In this document: in pieces, positions 24,469-35,872 of the stretch
Layout of the letters: every line of letters starts with the position of its first letter
Position numbering within the stretch: the stretch's first letter is position 1
NCBI GenBank assembly: GCA_029959195.1
Contig: CP114127.1
Span: 1,488,001 to 1,552,000, forward strand
Origin: Dictyophora rubrovolvata
Taxonomy: Eukaryota; Basidiomycota; Agaricomycetes; Phallales; Phallaceae
Length of the DNA stretch: 64,000 nucleotides
Direction of reading: 5' to 3'
Made by a program: the position numbers and the translations under genes
The notes under the pieces: model-generated
Databases searched by the model: none
Seen by the model: only the letters and a program-made list of their open reading frames with translations
Told to the model about the DNA's origin: nothing

Positions 24469-26177
24469 TCAATCCTCGTTATTCCAAGCGTCGTCCCACC
24501 CGAGGGCACTTCTATCCCAATTCCCAGGTTTCTGCCCATGAGCCATCCAACCGAGAGTGTCCAAAAGCACCCCGGCGGCTCTGATGAAGATAGTACCATC
24601 AGCTTCACTTATCCCCTTATGGGTCTCTTGTCCATCGGGACCCCACGTTCCAATAAATTCTCCTTTACCATAAGTTCCCCATTTTCGTGCGGCGTAAATC
24701 AATGTACGCAAGGTCTTGGGTACATGAGCATCTGGGGCGTGAAGCGAAGAATCAATCAGGGCAAGCCACGGGTTTCTCGTGTTTGGTCCTAACGCTTCAC
24801 TATGGAGTTGTGGGTGTCCGGTTGGGGGTTTGGGATCAGCAGTATAAGACATGAGCAGGGCCGGGTCAATTCGAGGTCGACCACGGAGAAGAAGGAGTCC
24901 GCCGAGGATTTGGATATAAATCCTTATCAAGGCACGTTGATATTCAATGTTCTCGGTAACATGCACCACGCTGTGTAATAATAACGCGCCCGTAACGAGA
25001 TGCATAAGGAAGAAGTCAACCCTAGGTTTTCTGTTCGGTTTGCTAGTTCCAAATGCGAGGATGATAGCAACGACGATAATGTCTTCTAGACATGCCTCAA
25101 TTGCTTCTTTGGTATGTCCAGGATCAAATTGACGCAAAATACGTTTCAGCGCTGCGGGACGGACTCCTCCTTCCAGGTATAAATCCCTCCGCTTGGAGAG
25201 GAGTGCCTCCGAATCATAAGGAAGAGGAGGGATCAAGTCCTTTTCGTCATATATTTGACGCAACAACAACAGAAGGGATGGACCACATTGAGGCTGACGG
25301 CCCTTGGAAGCGGGAGGTGGTGTGTTATCAATGAAATCCTGCAAGGGGAAAAGGGTCTCTGGAACAAAGGAGTGAACTGCGGCCTGAGCCAATCCAGATG
25401 CGAACTGGATTTCACAGTCAAATTCTATTCCGTACTGTAAAATCATTCATTTTCGGCAAAGAACTAACAAGAAGAATAGGCACAACGTACACCTGCTTGG
25501 ATAAGTGGATGCAGGCTAAAAAAACATACATAAGAGGTATGCGAACAGCTGATGCGCTTCTGATACTCACGCTCCCGCGCAAAGACGAATGAGCATGTTG
25601 GTGTTATTTCCGTTTGCTCTGGGAGAAAACACATACTCCTCGATAGTTTTCTGAATCCCTAGAGATTTTACCTTCTCAGCAAAGAAAGTCAAGTAAGCCC
25701 AGTAAGCCCTGTACGGAACGAACGGTTAAATGAATTCAGCGGATTAACAGATGAAGCATCGTACTAACTTGGCATTTCCTACATGTTCTGTCCAATTCGT
25801 CTCGTTTATGACCCCCGGTCTCAAAATATCTTCAGGAGTTACCCCATTTGTCTTTAAATCAATGGGCCTTTGGGATTTGGCCTCGTCATCATATATGGCT
25901 TGTATAAGTTCGGCAGAGGCTCCCAAATCATAAACGGCGAGAAGACTATCATAGCAAGCAAAGATATAACCATCAGTTTTTTCAATAAATCGACTAGTAT
26001 ACAGATTCCATACTGATGACTTAAATGATTATGAAATCCCACGGGAGAGAAAAAGCAATGATGAGACTCTTCATCTAACTTCAAAAGCTTCTCCGTGGTG
26101 CCCTTAGATTCTGGCGTCGCAGCGGGAAAATTCAAGAGACCAGTCTTGATCTTGCTCGAAAGACTAGACACTGACAT
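24469..26177 (-). CDS. Questin-oxidase-like protein (DUF4243 / AflY family)
   Basis: Family of fungal oxidoreductases that includes questin oxidase (Baeyer-Villiger-type ring opening of anthraquinones) and AflY of aflatoxin synthesis; many members have no known substrate. Exons 26014-26177, 25769-25945, 25571-25708, 25491-25515 (25 nt) and 24469-25434 give 489 residues, typical length. The signature GFHNHLSHHLLAVYDLGAS at residues 47-65 is rebuilt exactly across intron 1. Further conserved pieces are NWTEHVGNAKAYWAYLTFF, ALHPLIQAGYGIEFD and FASGLAQAAVHS. No polyketide synthase or other secondary-metabolite gene is next to it, so a role in a cluster is not supported. It converges with the F-box gene, the two stops being 189 nt apart. 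Confidence 0.92.
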
Positions 26178-26237
26178 CGTTCGCTGTGAATGAGGTGGGG
26201 TTGTGCGAAACTGTCATCTGATAAAGAATCATCCCCG

Positions 26238-26245
26238 TATTTATA
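26238..26245 (-). promoter_or_regulatory. TATA box of the questin-oxidase-like gene
   Basis: TATAAATA on the minus strand, about 60 nt upstream of the ATG at 26177. Confidence 0.6.
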
Positions 26246-26712
26246 ATTTCTATGTCGTCAGATGGCCGCGCAGAAGTATTACGTAGCCTTGCATTGCACA
26301 TGACAAATTAGCGCCGCCTTGAGCGGCAAATCCCTGTCTCAAGGGGCGAGGAGCAGGTGTTAATTCAGACGAAGCTTTATGGGTGAAGTGAGAAAAAAGT
26401 AATGATGAAATCGAATCACATCATTTACAATCTTTAAACCTAAGCTACAAAATGAATGAGACGCAGAATCTAAAACTCAGATTGGGTACCAGATTCAATA
26501 CTAGACTCATGTGGAGAGAACAACATATTCCAAGAATGGACTTTGAAAAATTTTATATTATATTCTTTCTTTGACCATCTACACGCACTACCTCAACTCA
26601 ATCAACGATACAAACTACAACAGAGGGAAAAGAGTGGATAAACAAACGAAACGATAGCAGGGCAGGGTAAAGCTAACGCGCGCACGCTCTATGAACTCTA
26701 GAAAGTCCTGAA

Positions 26713-28436
26713 TCATTTGAACTAAAAAAGAAAAACCAAGTCAATAAATCGCAATGAAAGCCATAGCATATTTAACATACCACTTTGCCGTCCGCCCACT
26801 TTTTGCCGCCGAGTTCGAGGTCCCATGCCATCGCAGCTTCAAAGAACTCCTTGTCGGCTTGGTTTGTAAAGGGGTCGATACGCTTATAGTTGTAACTTTC
26901 ATAGTCAGGAGCGGCCTTAACAGTAGCCTCGATCTCAGGACCACGAGTAACGAAGACACCAGCAATGTATGAGTTGTTGGCGGTTCCGAGAACTCCAAGG
27001 GATCCAAAGAGATATTTACGTGATTCTTCAAGACGATCTACAAAAATTGTCAGGGATAGACAGCAATAGAAAGTCAGAGCGCAACGTACTGAAGTATCCA
27101 CCGATTTGGTTGGAAGACATGAAGACTTGTGTAAGCTCTTCGTTATACTTGAAGTCAACTCGCCAGATAGAGAAACCCTCCTTGTCGAAGCTACGAATGA
27201 GAATGAGTTTAGCAACACGAACCGCCAGTCAAGACAATCATGAATGTACTTCTCGTAGAACCACTCTAGACTTCCACCGGCACCACGGGTATCGAAGTTA
27301 GAGTACTTGCGTTTCCAGTCTTCGAGGTTAAAGGAGCTCTTAGGCAGCGAATCAAGAGGGTTCTTCGGTTTGGGTTCTTCCTTAGGAATATCGTCATCTT
27401 CCTCTTCGGCTTCTTCCTTTTTGGGTTTGGCCTTCTCAGCGGCCTTTGGCTTTGGTGCTTCTTTTGGCTTTTCTTCCTTCTTGGGTTTCGCTGGCGCAGT
27501 GTAAACCACAGCCTTCTCGATGAGTCCGATTTCGCCGAAGATGGGCTTGATTTTGGGGTGATTGATGATGGTAATAAAGTGACGTGTGAGATGAGGATAT
27601 TTGGCACGGGTTGGGGCATCAAAAGTCAGCTTGAACGAGGGGATGAGGAGACTGGTAAGTTGGACATCAGCGACGGTGATGCGCTCGCCGACGAGATAGG
27701 TGTTTGATTGAAGGTGGGTGTTGAGGGTAATGTATGCCTTATCCCGGCGTTCGATCAAGTGACTTTCAATCTAGAATGACGATATTCGGGAAAGGTGCTA
27801 GAGAAAAATAACCTTCAACATACGGGTTTGTGGTAAGGAACCAGGCCGCGGATCATGTAATGAATTAGTCCGGAGGGGCCACCGACTTCATTCTCAGCAT
27901 ACGTGGTCCACTGGTCAACCAAAACAGTCTCCCTTGGTGAATTACCAAGAAGACCTGAGTTCGGTGCGAGTGATGCAACTAAAAAAGTAGACATCAGTCA
28001 ATAGACAGAGACAGAACAGCGCAGGTTCGAAAAAGCAATAAAGTCAGATAATGTTACACAGGAAAGTTATCGACATAAGAATTAAGACAGGGATAACTTT
28101 TATATACTCATCATCGAAAGAAATCAAAACGTCTGACTCACCATAACGAACGATGGCCGTTGTCTCGAAGATGGTGAGACCATCCTTGGTTTCAAACGCT
28201 GGAATCTTTCCTGACGCGAATTTTGCACGGAAAGCAGGTTTCAAATTATCTTCATGATGCTTGTAGTTTTGGGCGTTATCAATTTTTAACCCTGCCAACG
28301 CAGCAACGACATGAATCTCAAATAGACAAAAAAGTTGTCAACAATCTGATAAAGTAAAACACCAAAGGACGAAATATCTTACTCGTTGTCCATTCACAAA
28401 GGTGTCAGTTGTGTATAAAGTCCCGATGGAGGCCAT
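26713..28436 (-). CDS. TEF4: Translation elongation factor eEF1B gamma subunit
   Basis: Scaffold subunit of the eEF1B complex, which recharges eEF1A with GTP. Exons 28383-28436, 28142-28316, 27824-27978, 27250-27770, 27090-27190, 26781-27037 and 26713-26721 give 423 residues, the family norm. The N-terminal half is glutathione-S-transferase-like (IPAFETKDGLTIFETTAIVRY, LVDQWTTYAENEVGGPSG, YLVGERITVADVQLTSLL). A Lys/Glu/Pro-rich linker follows, then the conserved C-terminal domain (SFNLEDWKRKYSN, WFYENFDKEGFSIW, YNEELTQVFMSSNQIGG, RLEESRKYLFGS, PDYESYNYKRIDP). The last coding exon is only 9 nt and adds FK and the stop, giving the expected ending WADGKVFK. The second intron is unusually long (163 nt). 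It should be highly expressed. The symbol follows the yeast name. Confidence 0.97.
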
Positions 28437-29020
28437 TATTCCGTTTTTTTGGTGAAAGAGGTGGGAGAAAGGGCAAAAAAAATTTCTGGGCTCGAACTTT
28501 TTTAGTGACTAAGCATTTATGTAATCCGAGATAAGCGCTCAGAGAACACAGTCGAACGTGTACGCATTTTATAAGCTCGTACTGGAGGCCTCGTTGCAAA
28601 TTTATCTCTCAGTCAAATCGATAATCTATCTATATGACTCGTGTATCATGCCATATCTCTAAATTGTATCACACTACTTTTGATCTTTTATCGAAAGATC
28701 ATCGATAATCGCCCTGAAATATGGCTTTCGCCACAACCTGAGGCTCAATGCGTATCGCTCCTATTTTAGAATGATCCATCAGGAGTTATTTACAGACGTT
28801 ATAAACATTGAAAAATATGAAATTAAGCAATATAAAGATGAAGACAAGGATACTCTCGTGACATTACATTACTGTCACGCACGTCGGCGACTCGGGCGTC
28901 TAGATGCCGGCATTATCCCGCCGAAGCGCGTGATTTTTGCAACTTTCACATCCTACAGGCCATTCCAGAACTGCTAACGCGGTCCTTGTTATTTCTTTGA
29001 AGCGCAAAACACCGAATCTA

Positions 29021-29847
29021 ATGGGCCTTGACGCAGCGATTGGAAGCATCAAAGGAAATGCATCAGATGAAACAAAGAAAGCTTGTACAAGGATGCTCGG
29101 ACATTACAGAGGGTTTCATTTCAAATCTCCAAAGACCCCTACCTTTGCGGATGACATTGGTTCACGTATCAGAATAACTGAAGTGAGCATAACGCCCGTG
29201 GATAATGCTCCAAAGCGGAAAGAAGCCACCGTTGTTTGTGAACTTACTGTTGAAGAAGGTATGTTCAAGTAAACCAGTATACGCTTCATTCTTCCCTTCC
29301 GCTAATTTCTTTTCATTACCTCACAGACATGATAAATGGAGCGGGTAAAATATTCCTCGTATTGAATGAATCAGACTTTCAGACTTGTCATGATAGGAAA
29401 CCTCCACGGAGGCTGTTCCGCGTACTTGGTTGACTTGTAAACTTTTTAACTTCAATCCAATTTGAAGCCAAGAGTTGACTGTTCTTATCAGATGCAGCAG
29501 CCTCCCTTTAGTCGCATTAGTCGGTATACCAGCCGTTTCACAGTCTCTCAATATGATTTACCATGCTCCTGCCCCCGTGCAAGTACTTTTTCAATAGAGA
29601 TTAAAGACTTGTCACTAATCTTCTCTGTTCTCAGTGGGACCCCTTTACGTATCATCAACAAATCAATCTCTGTGGGAAGCAGGATGTTGATAGCAAGAGG
29701 AGAGGTACGTTCAAAAAAAAAGACTGACCTCATTTGACTGACTTATTACTCCCACAGATATGGGATATGGAGAACATGCGCCTCGTTGCTTCTGGAGTTC
29801 ATAACAAAATGGATGCTTCAAAACCCAAAGTCTCGAACAAGTTATGA
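29021..29847 (+). CDS. Hotdog-fold (PaaI-like) thioesterase, copy 1
   Basis: Probable acyl-CoA thioesterase of the HGG hotdog superfamily; the substrate is unknown. Exons 29021-29258, 29327-29344 (18 nt), 29397-29436, 29492-29578, 29635-29704 and 29758-29847 give 180 residues. The signature NLHGGCSAYLVDL at residues 87-99 is formed by exon 3. It is followed by LPLVALVG, MIYHAPAPVGTPLRI and GEIWDMENMRLVASGVHNKM, the usual later strands. Intron 4 must be GC-AG (donor GCAAGT) to keep the frame; the paralogue has a normal GT donor at the same place. The ATG at 29021 gives the same length as the neighbour. The exon layout is nearly identical to the next gene, so the two arose by tandem duplication. 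Confidence 0.88.
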
Positions 29848-30116
29848 CTTATACCATTTATCGTTATATATCATATCACAGGAAACAGTGTCTACGTACG
29901 CGTGTATATATTATTGACAGTTATCATGTAATAAAGTTTTTTTGGAGGAGCATCTTTCTAAAAATATAGGGGAGTTAGCTGAATATGGTCGATTGATAGC
30001 TTAAAGTCATCAGTGGTCTGTTTCGACATTCTTTTAGCACGTTGCGGGCGTTAGCTCCGGCATCCGAGGACTCATCGCCGCGTCTCCAACGGCTTTACAC
30101 ATAGCCGGTTCCGTGA

Positions 30117-30123
30117 TATAAAA
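30117..30123 (+). promoter_or_regulatory. TATA box of thioesterase copy 2
   Basis: TATAAAA 44 nt upstream of the ATG at 30167. Confidence 0.5.
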
Positions 30124-30166
30124 CCTCCGGGCTTGTCTTCGAATCGCCTCTCAGACCTTGACCCAA

Positions 30167-31009
30167 ATGACTTCCATCAAACGAAAGGAAAAGGAAATTG
30201 ACATCAAAGCGATTCGTGGTAATGCTCCAGACGAGATTAAAGCGCGTGTAGCAGGAGCTCTCATAAATTTCACTCTAAGTGAACACTACGGTGACGATGG
30301 TTTCGCGGATTCAATCTCAAGAAGAATCAAAGTCGTGGAGGTTGTGTTGTACCCGCAGGAAAATCCCAAAAATGCGGAATGTATTGTAACGTCTGAATTG
30401 GAAGTTGAGAATGGTAAAACAGAACCGTCCTCAGTCTTGATATTAGTCATGTTTTCTGATAATCCAACAAAATACAGATATGACGAACGGCCTACGTAAG
30501 TATTTACTTTGATCCTCAAGTACGCATGCGTTAAATACGAGATTTTTCGAAATAGGTATTATGCACGGCGGATGCACAGCCTTTTTACTAGACATGTAAG
30601 TGCTATCTTGGATGTATATATCAAGAGAAACCCATTGTGTGACCCGTCATAGTTGCACTAGTTTGCCTTTGGTAGGATTGATTGGTGGTTATGCAGGTCT
30701 GTCATTATCACTATCTATAAGTTATCATGCACCTGCCCCACTGTAAGTTCCATAAATTACACATGTAAGACTATGACGTTGATACAGGATCCGAAAATTT
30801 TCAGTGGCTGCAAACTTCGTGTAATTACCAGGAGTGTTGCCGTCAAAGCGCGGAAAATGAACGCTAGTGGAGAAGTATATCAAAATTTTCCTTAATTGGA
30901 CTGGAAAAACAATATCTTATTACCTTCTCAGATATGGGATGCTACAAAGTTACGGTTACTAGCCACTGGGACTCATATGAAAATGCTCGAGTCCCAAACT
31001 AAATTATGA
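30167..31009 (+). CDS. Hotdog-fold (PaaI-like) thioesterase, copy 2
   Basis: Tandem paralogue of the gene just upstream, same strand, 319 nt away. Exons 30167-30413, 30478-30495 (18 nt), 30556-30595, 30653-30742, 30805-30874 and 30932-31009 give 180 residues. The catalytic signature IMHGGCTAFLLDM is at residues 90-102, followed by LPLVGLIGGYAGLSLSLSIS, YHAPAPLGCKLRVITRS and GEIWDATKLRLLATGTHMKM. All introns are GT-AG. The 18-nt microexon encodes DMTNGL just before the HGG strand and matches DMINGA of copy 1. The N-terminal halves have diverged much more than the hotdog core, suggesting different substrates or partners. The substrate is unknown. Confidence 0.9.
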
Positions 31010-31468
31010 TGTAAGTAGTATAAACAACTTCTTGAGATCTAGACCTATCCAGAAACTATTTTCTAACTGTCTTTTCAGTCAAGCTGGATTTCAATTCAAA
31101 AAAAAAGTGTCGATTCTCCGAGCCTGACATAGCTAGCCCTCCCAGGAGCACTTGAATTCGAAACTCATCAGATACTCCAATCAATTATGATATATTGGTT
31201 TTATTATAGACATACATATGACAATCGATGACTGGTGAATAAAGATGAGGTTGGACTAGTTACAACAATAATACCTTTGTTAAAGCCGATAACACTGCCC
31301 AAAAGAACTTGCACGTCTAGCGAGTGGTTTTTATTACTGTCAGTGATATATTGTGATGTTGCTAAAGCCCAAATTCAAAAGTTTGTCCTCTGAGGTCGTG
31401 AATATGTTGCGTGAACGAGTGAACACTGGATGTCAAATATAATGATAACCGGGCCACACACTGTCACA

Positions 31469-34262
31469 CACGTGACCATGACCGGACGGCAACGTCGCGT
31501 TCTCTCAGAGGTCCGCACTGCTGTCCTGTGAAGGAACGCACAAAAATATTATTATTTACCACTGTAAATTTCACCATCCAACCCGCCCAAACCTTGAACC
31601 TTTCTTCTATCGTTCGGATTGTCCAAGACTCGAAGTGTACAAATATGTCGAGCGACGAGAGTTATCAAGCAGCTTCATCTTCTGAAGGCATGTCTTCAAC
31701 CACCCAATTCTCAAATTCTACACCTTTTAAAACAAATTCACGTTCAGGCCCCAGACTCTCAACAACAAAGGAGAGAGCCTTTGTAGATGACCCTCAGGTA
31801 GACCCTCAATTCATAGAAAACTTCTTCGTCGCTCTGGACAATATTCCCGACGTGCGGAGCGATGATTCAATTATGCAGTCTATCAAAACTATTTTGTCAG
31901 CACCAAAGGAGGTAGATATGTACGATGATATTGTTAACATTTTCAACAAGATCTCCCAATCTGTCTGGGCCATCGGCCATAATTCCTCTCTAAGACCACT
32001 TTACTTCTTCTGCTCTCACACCAAGAAGGGTCCATCAGCAAAAAATCAGCAACACACTCGTTGTATTACTCCCGATATATTAGTTTTGCCACCCCTGGCT
32101 GTTTCTGAACCGTTTCTGCAAAAGACGGAGTCAAAGGATCACAACTCTCCTCGCGATTCCTTTTGCTGTCCATGGTCTCTACTGGAATCTATCGTTGAAG
32201 TCAAACCAAACAAGGAATGGAATAACAGACAGTCCGTCGATCACCTTCAGACCATCCTACAACACCGACCGGATAAAGTCAGCGTGCTCGGCATAACTTG
32301 TAATTAAAAGGAATATCGCTTTTATTATATTGATGTTTGTATACAGAAAAAATTAGTGTTATTCCGATGGGATAATGGTTTGGATAAACTGACTCATTAT
32401 GTCTATTCGCTCCATCGGATATATGTAGAAGATATCGGACGAGACAATTCCATTCGACTTCACGACATCGTCTGGAAAGACAAGTACAATTCCGCGATAT
32501 GGCACGTTTCTGTCAAAGAAGAAACCTATCTCATTCGGCCAATTTTCAAACGACGAGGATCTGGAAGAAGAACATGGATAGCTGTTGGGACAGCGAACAA
32601 CGACGCGAACGACATTACAAACGCCACATCAGAATTCCGGGTGGTGAAGGATATGTGGAGAGACAACACAAGACGGTACGAAGAAGGAGCTCTTCTGCGT
32701 CGCATTCACCAGAATGGATTTGTTCCCGGAGTAGTCCGTCCAGTCTCTGACGGTATTTTTAACGATTTAACCGTTGGCAATCGGACCAAGCACCGTCTTG
32801 TGATGGGAAGCACCGGTCTTAGACTGAGTGCCTGCAAAAGCGTTCTCGAATTTTTCAAGGTAATTTATGATGCTATAGAAGGTATACACCTCTCTTCATC
32901 ATCTCATTATTACTATTCACAACCTTCCTAGCCCACGAGAAGGTGGTGGAGCAAGGCGTTCTGCACCGAGATATCAGCTGGTATAACGTGCTGTGCAACC
33001 CTCAGCATTATATTGGAAACGACAAAGACAACGCTATAAATCATCCGAACATTGGAAAAATTCTGTACGTGCTCTTAATCCGACTTCCTCGATTATCCTT
33101 CTCGCTACTCGCACAGGGGGAAACCGAATTTGCAGCCTCTTTGTTTGCTAACCGACTTTGACAACGCAGCTCTCATAGAGGACGATAAAGATCCTAATTA
33201 TGAAGCCCGAAGAACGGTGTGTGTATTTGATACTCTTTCACTAACATCGAAACTTATGTATATTCAAAGGGTACACCGATGTTCATGGCCTGTGAGCTCG
33301 CTTACCAAAAATATGGTTACGATTTTCTACGCGCTGGTGAACCCTCCTCATCCATTACTCTCTCTCAATTGTCTCTTGAGGGAGAAGTTCTCGATAAGTA
33401 TACCCAATTATATGGGCGGAGAAGATATGATGAATTTGCTGAACGATTATCTTCGGTTCTTTCTGAGCATGTCGAGGAGGTTGACCCATTTGCTGATGGT
33501 AACCTTGTTCCTCCCCATCAGCCACACCATGATATGGAATCCATTTACTGGATTATTGTATGGTTCATTGCAAAAGCATGGCCAATGGGAACTGACCCAT
33601 ATGCTGGGGTAAACAGCGTCGGCCAAATAAACTTATTGCAACTCATCCATTCTCGCATGTCTCTATCTCACCAGCCTGAGGGACCCCTTGGTTTCCTAAC
33701 TCGTTCTTGTGGCCGGTGGCGAGTGGCGTTACATCCAGCTTGTCAATCCCTTGCCAAAATGTTGTCCGACATGGGAGACTATATCCGTATGTGTTGGTCA
33801 AGGTTTCCAGATATGCCTTATTGGCATTCTCACGAAGCATTTAAACGTCTTTTGCTGAAAGAAATCATACGGATGACAAACGGCGATACCCCTATTCCTA
33901 TTCACGGGCCTCGACCTCCAATTTCTAAACCCTTTCAAACATATCGCGACACGCACGTGACAACGCCCAGTGGATCAAGATCAGAAGCCGTTGAATCCAC
34001 TAATTCCAAGCAGTCTGGAAAAGCAAATAAACGGGTACGGTCAAGTTCCATATCGGTTAATTCTGGAAATGCAACTAAGAAGCAACACTCATCCAGTTTG
34101 CCATTTCATGGACACGCGGCCGGTGCTTCCTCTGGCGCAGCCGATGTTGATTCTGATTTTGTTCGCATTTGTTTGGAGAATATTGAGAACGACGATGGAT
34201 GGTTCACTTTGTAACTAACATTGTATATGTACATACGTCGTACTAGTAGCTGTACACATAAT
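31469..34262 (+). repeat. Left arm of FunK1 inverted duplication
   Basis: This segment matches 38402-41249 in reverse complement: promoter, coding exons, intron positions and a short 3' flank. The outer end is marked by a CACGTGAC element (31469-31476) also present in the other arm. Boundaries are approximate, judged by eye. Confidence 0.8.
31645..34214 (+). pseudogene. FunK1 protein kinase, left copy, interrupted by a stop
   Basis: Fungal-specific kinase family FunK1, expanded in mushroom fungi and of largely unknown function. Exons 31645-32881, 32932-33064, 33117-33216 and 33270-34214 align exon for exon with the right copy (38444-41043). An in-frame TAA at 32305-32307 ends the reading after GITCN. 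The same frame then continues without other damage through the kinase core (LHRDISWYNVLC, LLTDFDNAAL, GTPMFMACELAY) to the normal end. The product would therefore lack the catalytic half. Over the first about 220 residues I count 20 differences from the right copy, so the duplication is not very recent, and the clean downstream frame suggests the stop is young. A short N-terminal protein could still be made. A sequencing error is possible. Confidence 0.85.
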
Positions 34263-35818
34263 ATATTACTTATGTTGAATACAACTTTACCAATTTAGCA
34301 ATGCCATGATGGTTTCGTTTATCCATGCTTTCACAACGGTTATAGATCTGGGTTGTATACTTGCCATCGAGTAATCAATTATGAACATATTTACATCTAT
34401 AGATAAGATTCTCTAGGCTGTTATATTCTCGTTGACCTATCAACGCTGCCACGCTTTCCCAGAAGCTATTCCTAAAAACCGTAATATCATTAAGATTTCC
34501 GGGACGGACGTCAAAGAGAACCTGCGTCCGTTGCAACAGGCTTCAACACCGGTTCATCACTCTGTCTTACTTAAAAGGCACAGAATGGACGACGTTTGCC
34601 CATGGTAAATACGGGGATCAAAAGACATGACAACAATGCGAAGTCGAATTCGTCGGCGTTGTTACCGTTCGGCTCATCTGTGTCGATGAAATAGGCAAAC
34701 GATAGTTGTCATGGATGTGGTTGTGATGTATAAGCTTCTTAAGGTGTTCTTCTGACCACGGTGAAAAGGCCAACGCAGGCACAGCGATGAACGTTAAAAA
34801 ACACCAGAAACCTTTGCAGCACTCGGGGGGGCTTGCCTTTTTTCATACGGATTGTATCATAGGTCATGCGACTGTTTTATGATACTGGAAGTGTCCCAAA
34901 AAGCGACTTATATAGAATCAAGTTATCCACAATGACACCAGAGATGCAGCCTCTTTCGCGACGACAGGCTTAGAAAAGCGTTGGTTGAAATTTTCGGGCT
35001 ACATACTTCACAATCATGATTTGTCGTATCTTTGGGTTGGAACATTCGAGGCTTGCAGAATTTTCTGATAAGACTAGAGCTAGGTAGAGAGTAACGGAGG
35101 TGGTGGACGTCGTCAGCAGCTTCAAGTAGTTTTAGAAGTTCCGCCAACTCTCCGCGGCAAGAGGCAATTATGTAACAGAAATTATGTAATCTCATCAACT
35201 AGAACTAACGCCCGTCGCAATTTTGGTCGCATTGCCTGAAATTGAGTATCCTCAATCGTGACAGAGCCTGTCTATCAAAGGATGCGTGTTCCAAAAAGAA
35301 TTGGTTCATTTATTTCAGTTACATGCTCTTACATATCAATCCAATTTTGCCATTCGACGTTCGTCAATTTTTTAACAATCTTTTCTTGACCGTTTCCGAG
35401 TCGCCGCCTCCGACTCAGCCTCAGTCGCAGCTATCAGCGATGACTTGAGGTTATGAACAATCTGGATCGTTTTCTGGATGTATAAAAGCTGTCGATGCAA
35501 GGTCAGTTGGGATTTCCTGTCACTGTCCATACGATTTCTGACACACCTGAACTTCTCAAACTACTTGCTGGCACGAAATCATAGGTACGCACACAGACCA
35601 ATTGGCTCATCATTATTCTCACATTAGATTCTTCAACATCATCTGATCATATCAGAACGACATTCTAATTATGATTTCGTCAAATGCGGAGACTTCTCTC
35701 TTTTTCTCTGCGCTCGTCTCAAGGGCCCCATGACCTGGCATGCAGTCTCCACGGCTACACACTCGACTGCGGTACACACGCTTGTGAGAAGAGCTCGTTT
35801 TCCAAGACGTGTAGAAGG
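34263..35818. other. Intergenic stretch, left part of the inverted-repeat loop
   Basis: No gene recognised between the left FunK1 copy and the carboxylesterase. Frames of at most about 90 codons carry no motif. Confidence 0.5.
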
Positions 35819-35825
35819 TATATAA
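35819..35825 (+). promoter_or_regulatory. TATA box of the carboxylesterase
   Basis: TATATAA 48 nt upstream of the ATG at 35873, in a pyrimidine-rich leader. Confidence 0.5.
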
Positions 35826-35872
35826 CTTTTTGTTCCTTCAACTTTCCGACCGGACCCCAATTTTTCTATCAG

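Noticed and set aside
16680-26177. A secondary-metabolite cluster joining the terpene synthase and questin-oxidase-like gene
   Set aside because: They are 6.6 kb apart with a membrane protein and an F-box gene between, and no synthase, P450 or transporter is present.
32297-32343. A GT...AG intron (GTAATT...ATACAG) that could remove the stop in the left FunK1 copy
   Set aside because: It is 47 nt, changes the phase, and creates a new stop at the junction; the right copy has coding sequence here.
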